Part shown: positions 40,597 to 40,883 of the stretch, one piece after another
How positions within the stretch are numbered: the stretch's first letter is position 1
How the letters are laid out: every line of letters starts with the position of its first letter
Assembly (NCBI GenBank): GCA_964398955.1
Contig: CAYNOZ010000004.1
Location: 1 to 40,883, forward strand
Reading direction: 5' to 3'
Source: CAYNOZ01 sp964398955
GTDB lineage: Archaea; Methanobacteriota_B; Thermococci; Thermococcales; CAYNOZ01
Length of the DNA: 40,883 bases
Made by a program: the position numbers and the translations under genes
The notes under the pieces: generated by a model
Told to the model about the DNA's origin: nothing
What the model saw: only the letters and a program-made list of their open reading frames with translations
Databases searched by the model: none

Positions 40597-40883
40597 TATC
40601 TTTTCGTGGTTGGGTAAGACTCCTCTCTTTAGGAAGAGGATACACCCAACTGTAACTTTAAATAATCTTAATACTAAATAAAGATAACTGGCAGTTGGTT
40701 GGGAGTCTGCCTCAACAAAAAGCCATCCCATGCCTTTTGAGGCAATGAATGAAGCCTCAGACCAACACCCAAGGTTAGGTAAAATCGAATGCAGCAGGTA
40801 AGCTCAAAACCGTTTTCGGTGTAGAGTATAGTGGTAGTGTGGAGCTACCAGGGAGAATAAGGGAACCAATACGAGTTAATATA
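40597..40883 (+). repeat. Structured repeat copy B (runs off the window end)
   Basis: Inverted partner of 17161-17428. It begins with ATCTTTTCGTGGTTGG, contains a CCTCT/AGAGG hairpin at 40622-40639, and keeps the alternative hairpins TGCCT/AGGCA (40731-40744) and GAGGC/GCCTC (40739-40758). A short frame shared in part with copy A reads KSHPMPFEAMNEASD here and KSDPMPFEALDKASD there, so a common TnpB-tail coding origin is possible. The right boundary is outside the window. Confidence 0.6.

Noticed and set aside
1..40883. CRISPR array
   Set aside because: No series of regularly spaced direct repeats was found; the only repeats are hairpins and the inverted pair.

Overview
The window comes from an AT-rich archaeon, most likely a methanogenic or methanogen-related euryarchaeon. 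Promoters are TATA-type (the motif TTTAAATACC recurs), several genes are leaderless or start with TTG/GTG, and there are archaeal families (DUF371, DUF134, DUF401, ER-type signal peptidase, SufBC without SufD). A MobB with an Fe-S domain and an FmdE domain point to molybdopterin/formylmethanofuran metabolism. Methanonatronarchaeia or a similar halophile would fit, but the genus cannot be read from the sequence.

Layout. 1-392: decayed TnpB N-terminus on the minus strand. 393-2988: mobB-truA, DUF371, a thioredoxin-like protein. 3109-8354 (minus): an export/fibre locus of four secreted TasA/camelysin-like proteins around a SipW-type signal peptidase, resembling archaeal bundling-pilus loci. 8816-11638: two small winged-helix proteins, a membrane protein, enolase. 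11941-16140 (minus): a TrmO-FmdE-zinc finger fusion and a BtuFCD-type metal-chelate ABC transporter. 16297-17428: two small hypothetical genes and a transposon relic. 17530-18915: an MBL-fold enzyme and a methyltransferase. 19021-21118: SufCB. 21262-25436: a metal/Fe-S locus (DUF5320, DUF134 regulator, two NifX-like proteins, two ferredoxin-containing MinD-type ATPases, a DUF364 chelation protein) very like the bacterial 'orange protein' (ORP) operon. 25571-27981: a zinc-finger microprotein, a cytosine-deaminase-like amidohydrolase, two microproteins and more TnpB debris. 28020-33428 (minus): a complete aspartate-to-threonine operon (lysC-asd-hom-thrB-thrC). 33622-38563 (minus): a 30-residue membrane peptide coupled to an NhaC antiporter, fumarase beta and alpha, malic enzyme, tRNA-Gly(CCC). 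39045-40238: a DUF401 transporter. 40597-end: an inverted second copy of the relic at 17161-17428.

How it fits together. Three themes stand out. (1) A self-contained surface-fibre system with its own signal peptidase and a likely internal terminator that would favour the first (probably major) subunit. (2) Fe-S and molybdenum handling: SufBC, the ORP-like cluster, MobB, FmdE. (3) Dicarboxylate flux: fumarase and malic enzyme convert fumarate to malate to pyruvate next to a Na+/H+ (or Na+/organic acid) antiporter and a DUF401 carrier. Scattered fragments of IS200/IS605-type TnpB and right-end/omegaRNA-like hairpins show repeated past transposon activity with no intact transposase left. The most novel-looking items are the NhaC-coupled 30-residue peptide, the TrmO-FmdE fusion, the pilus-like locus architecture, and the paired inverted structured repeats.
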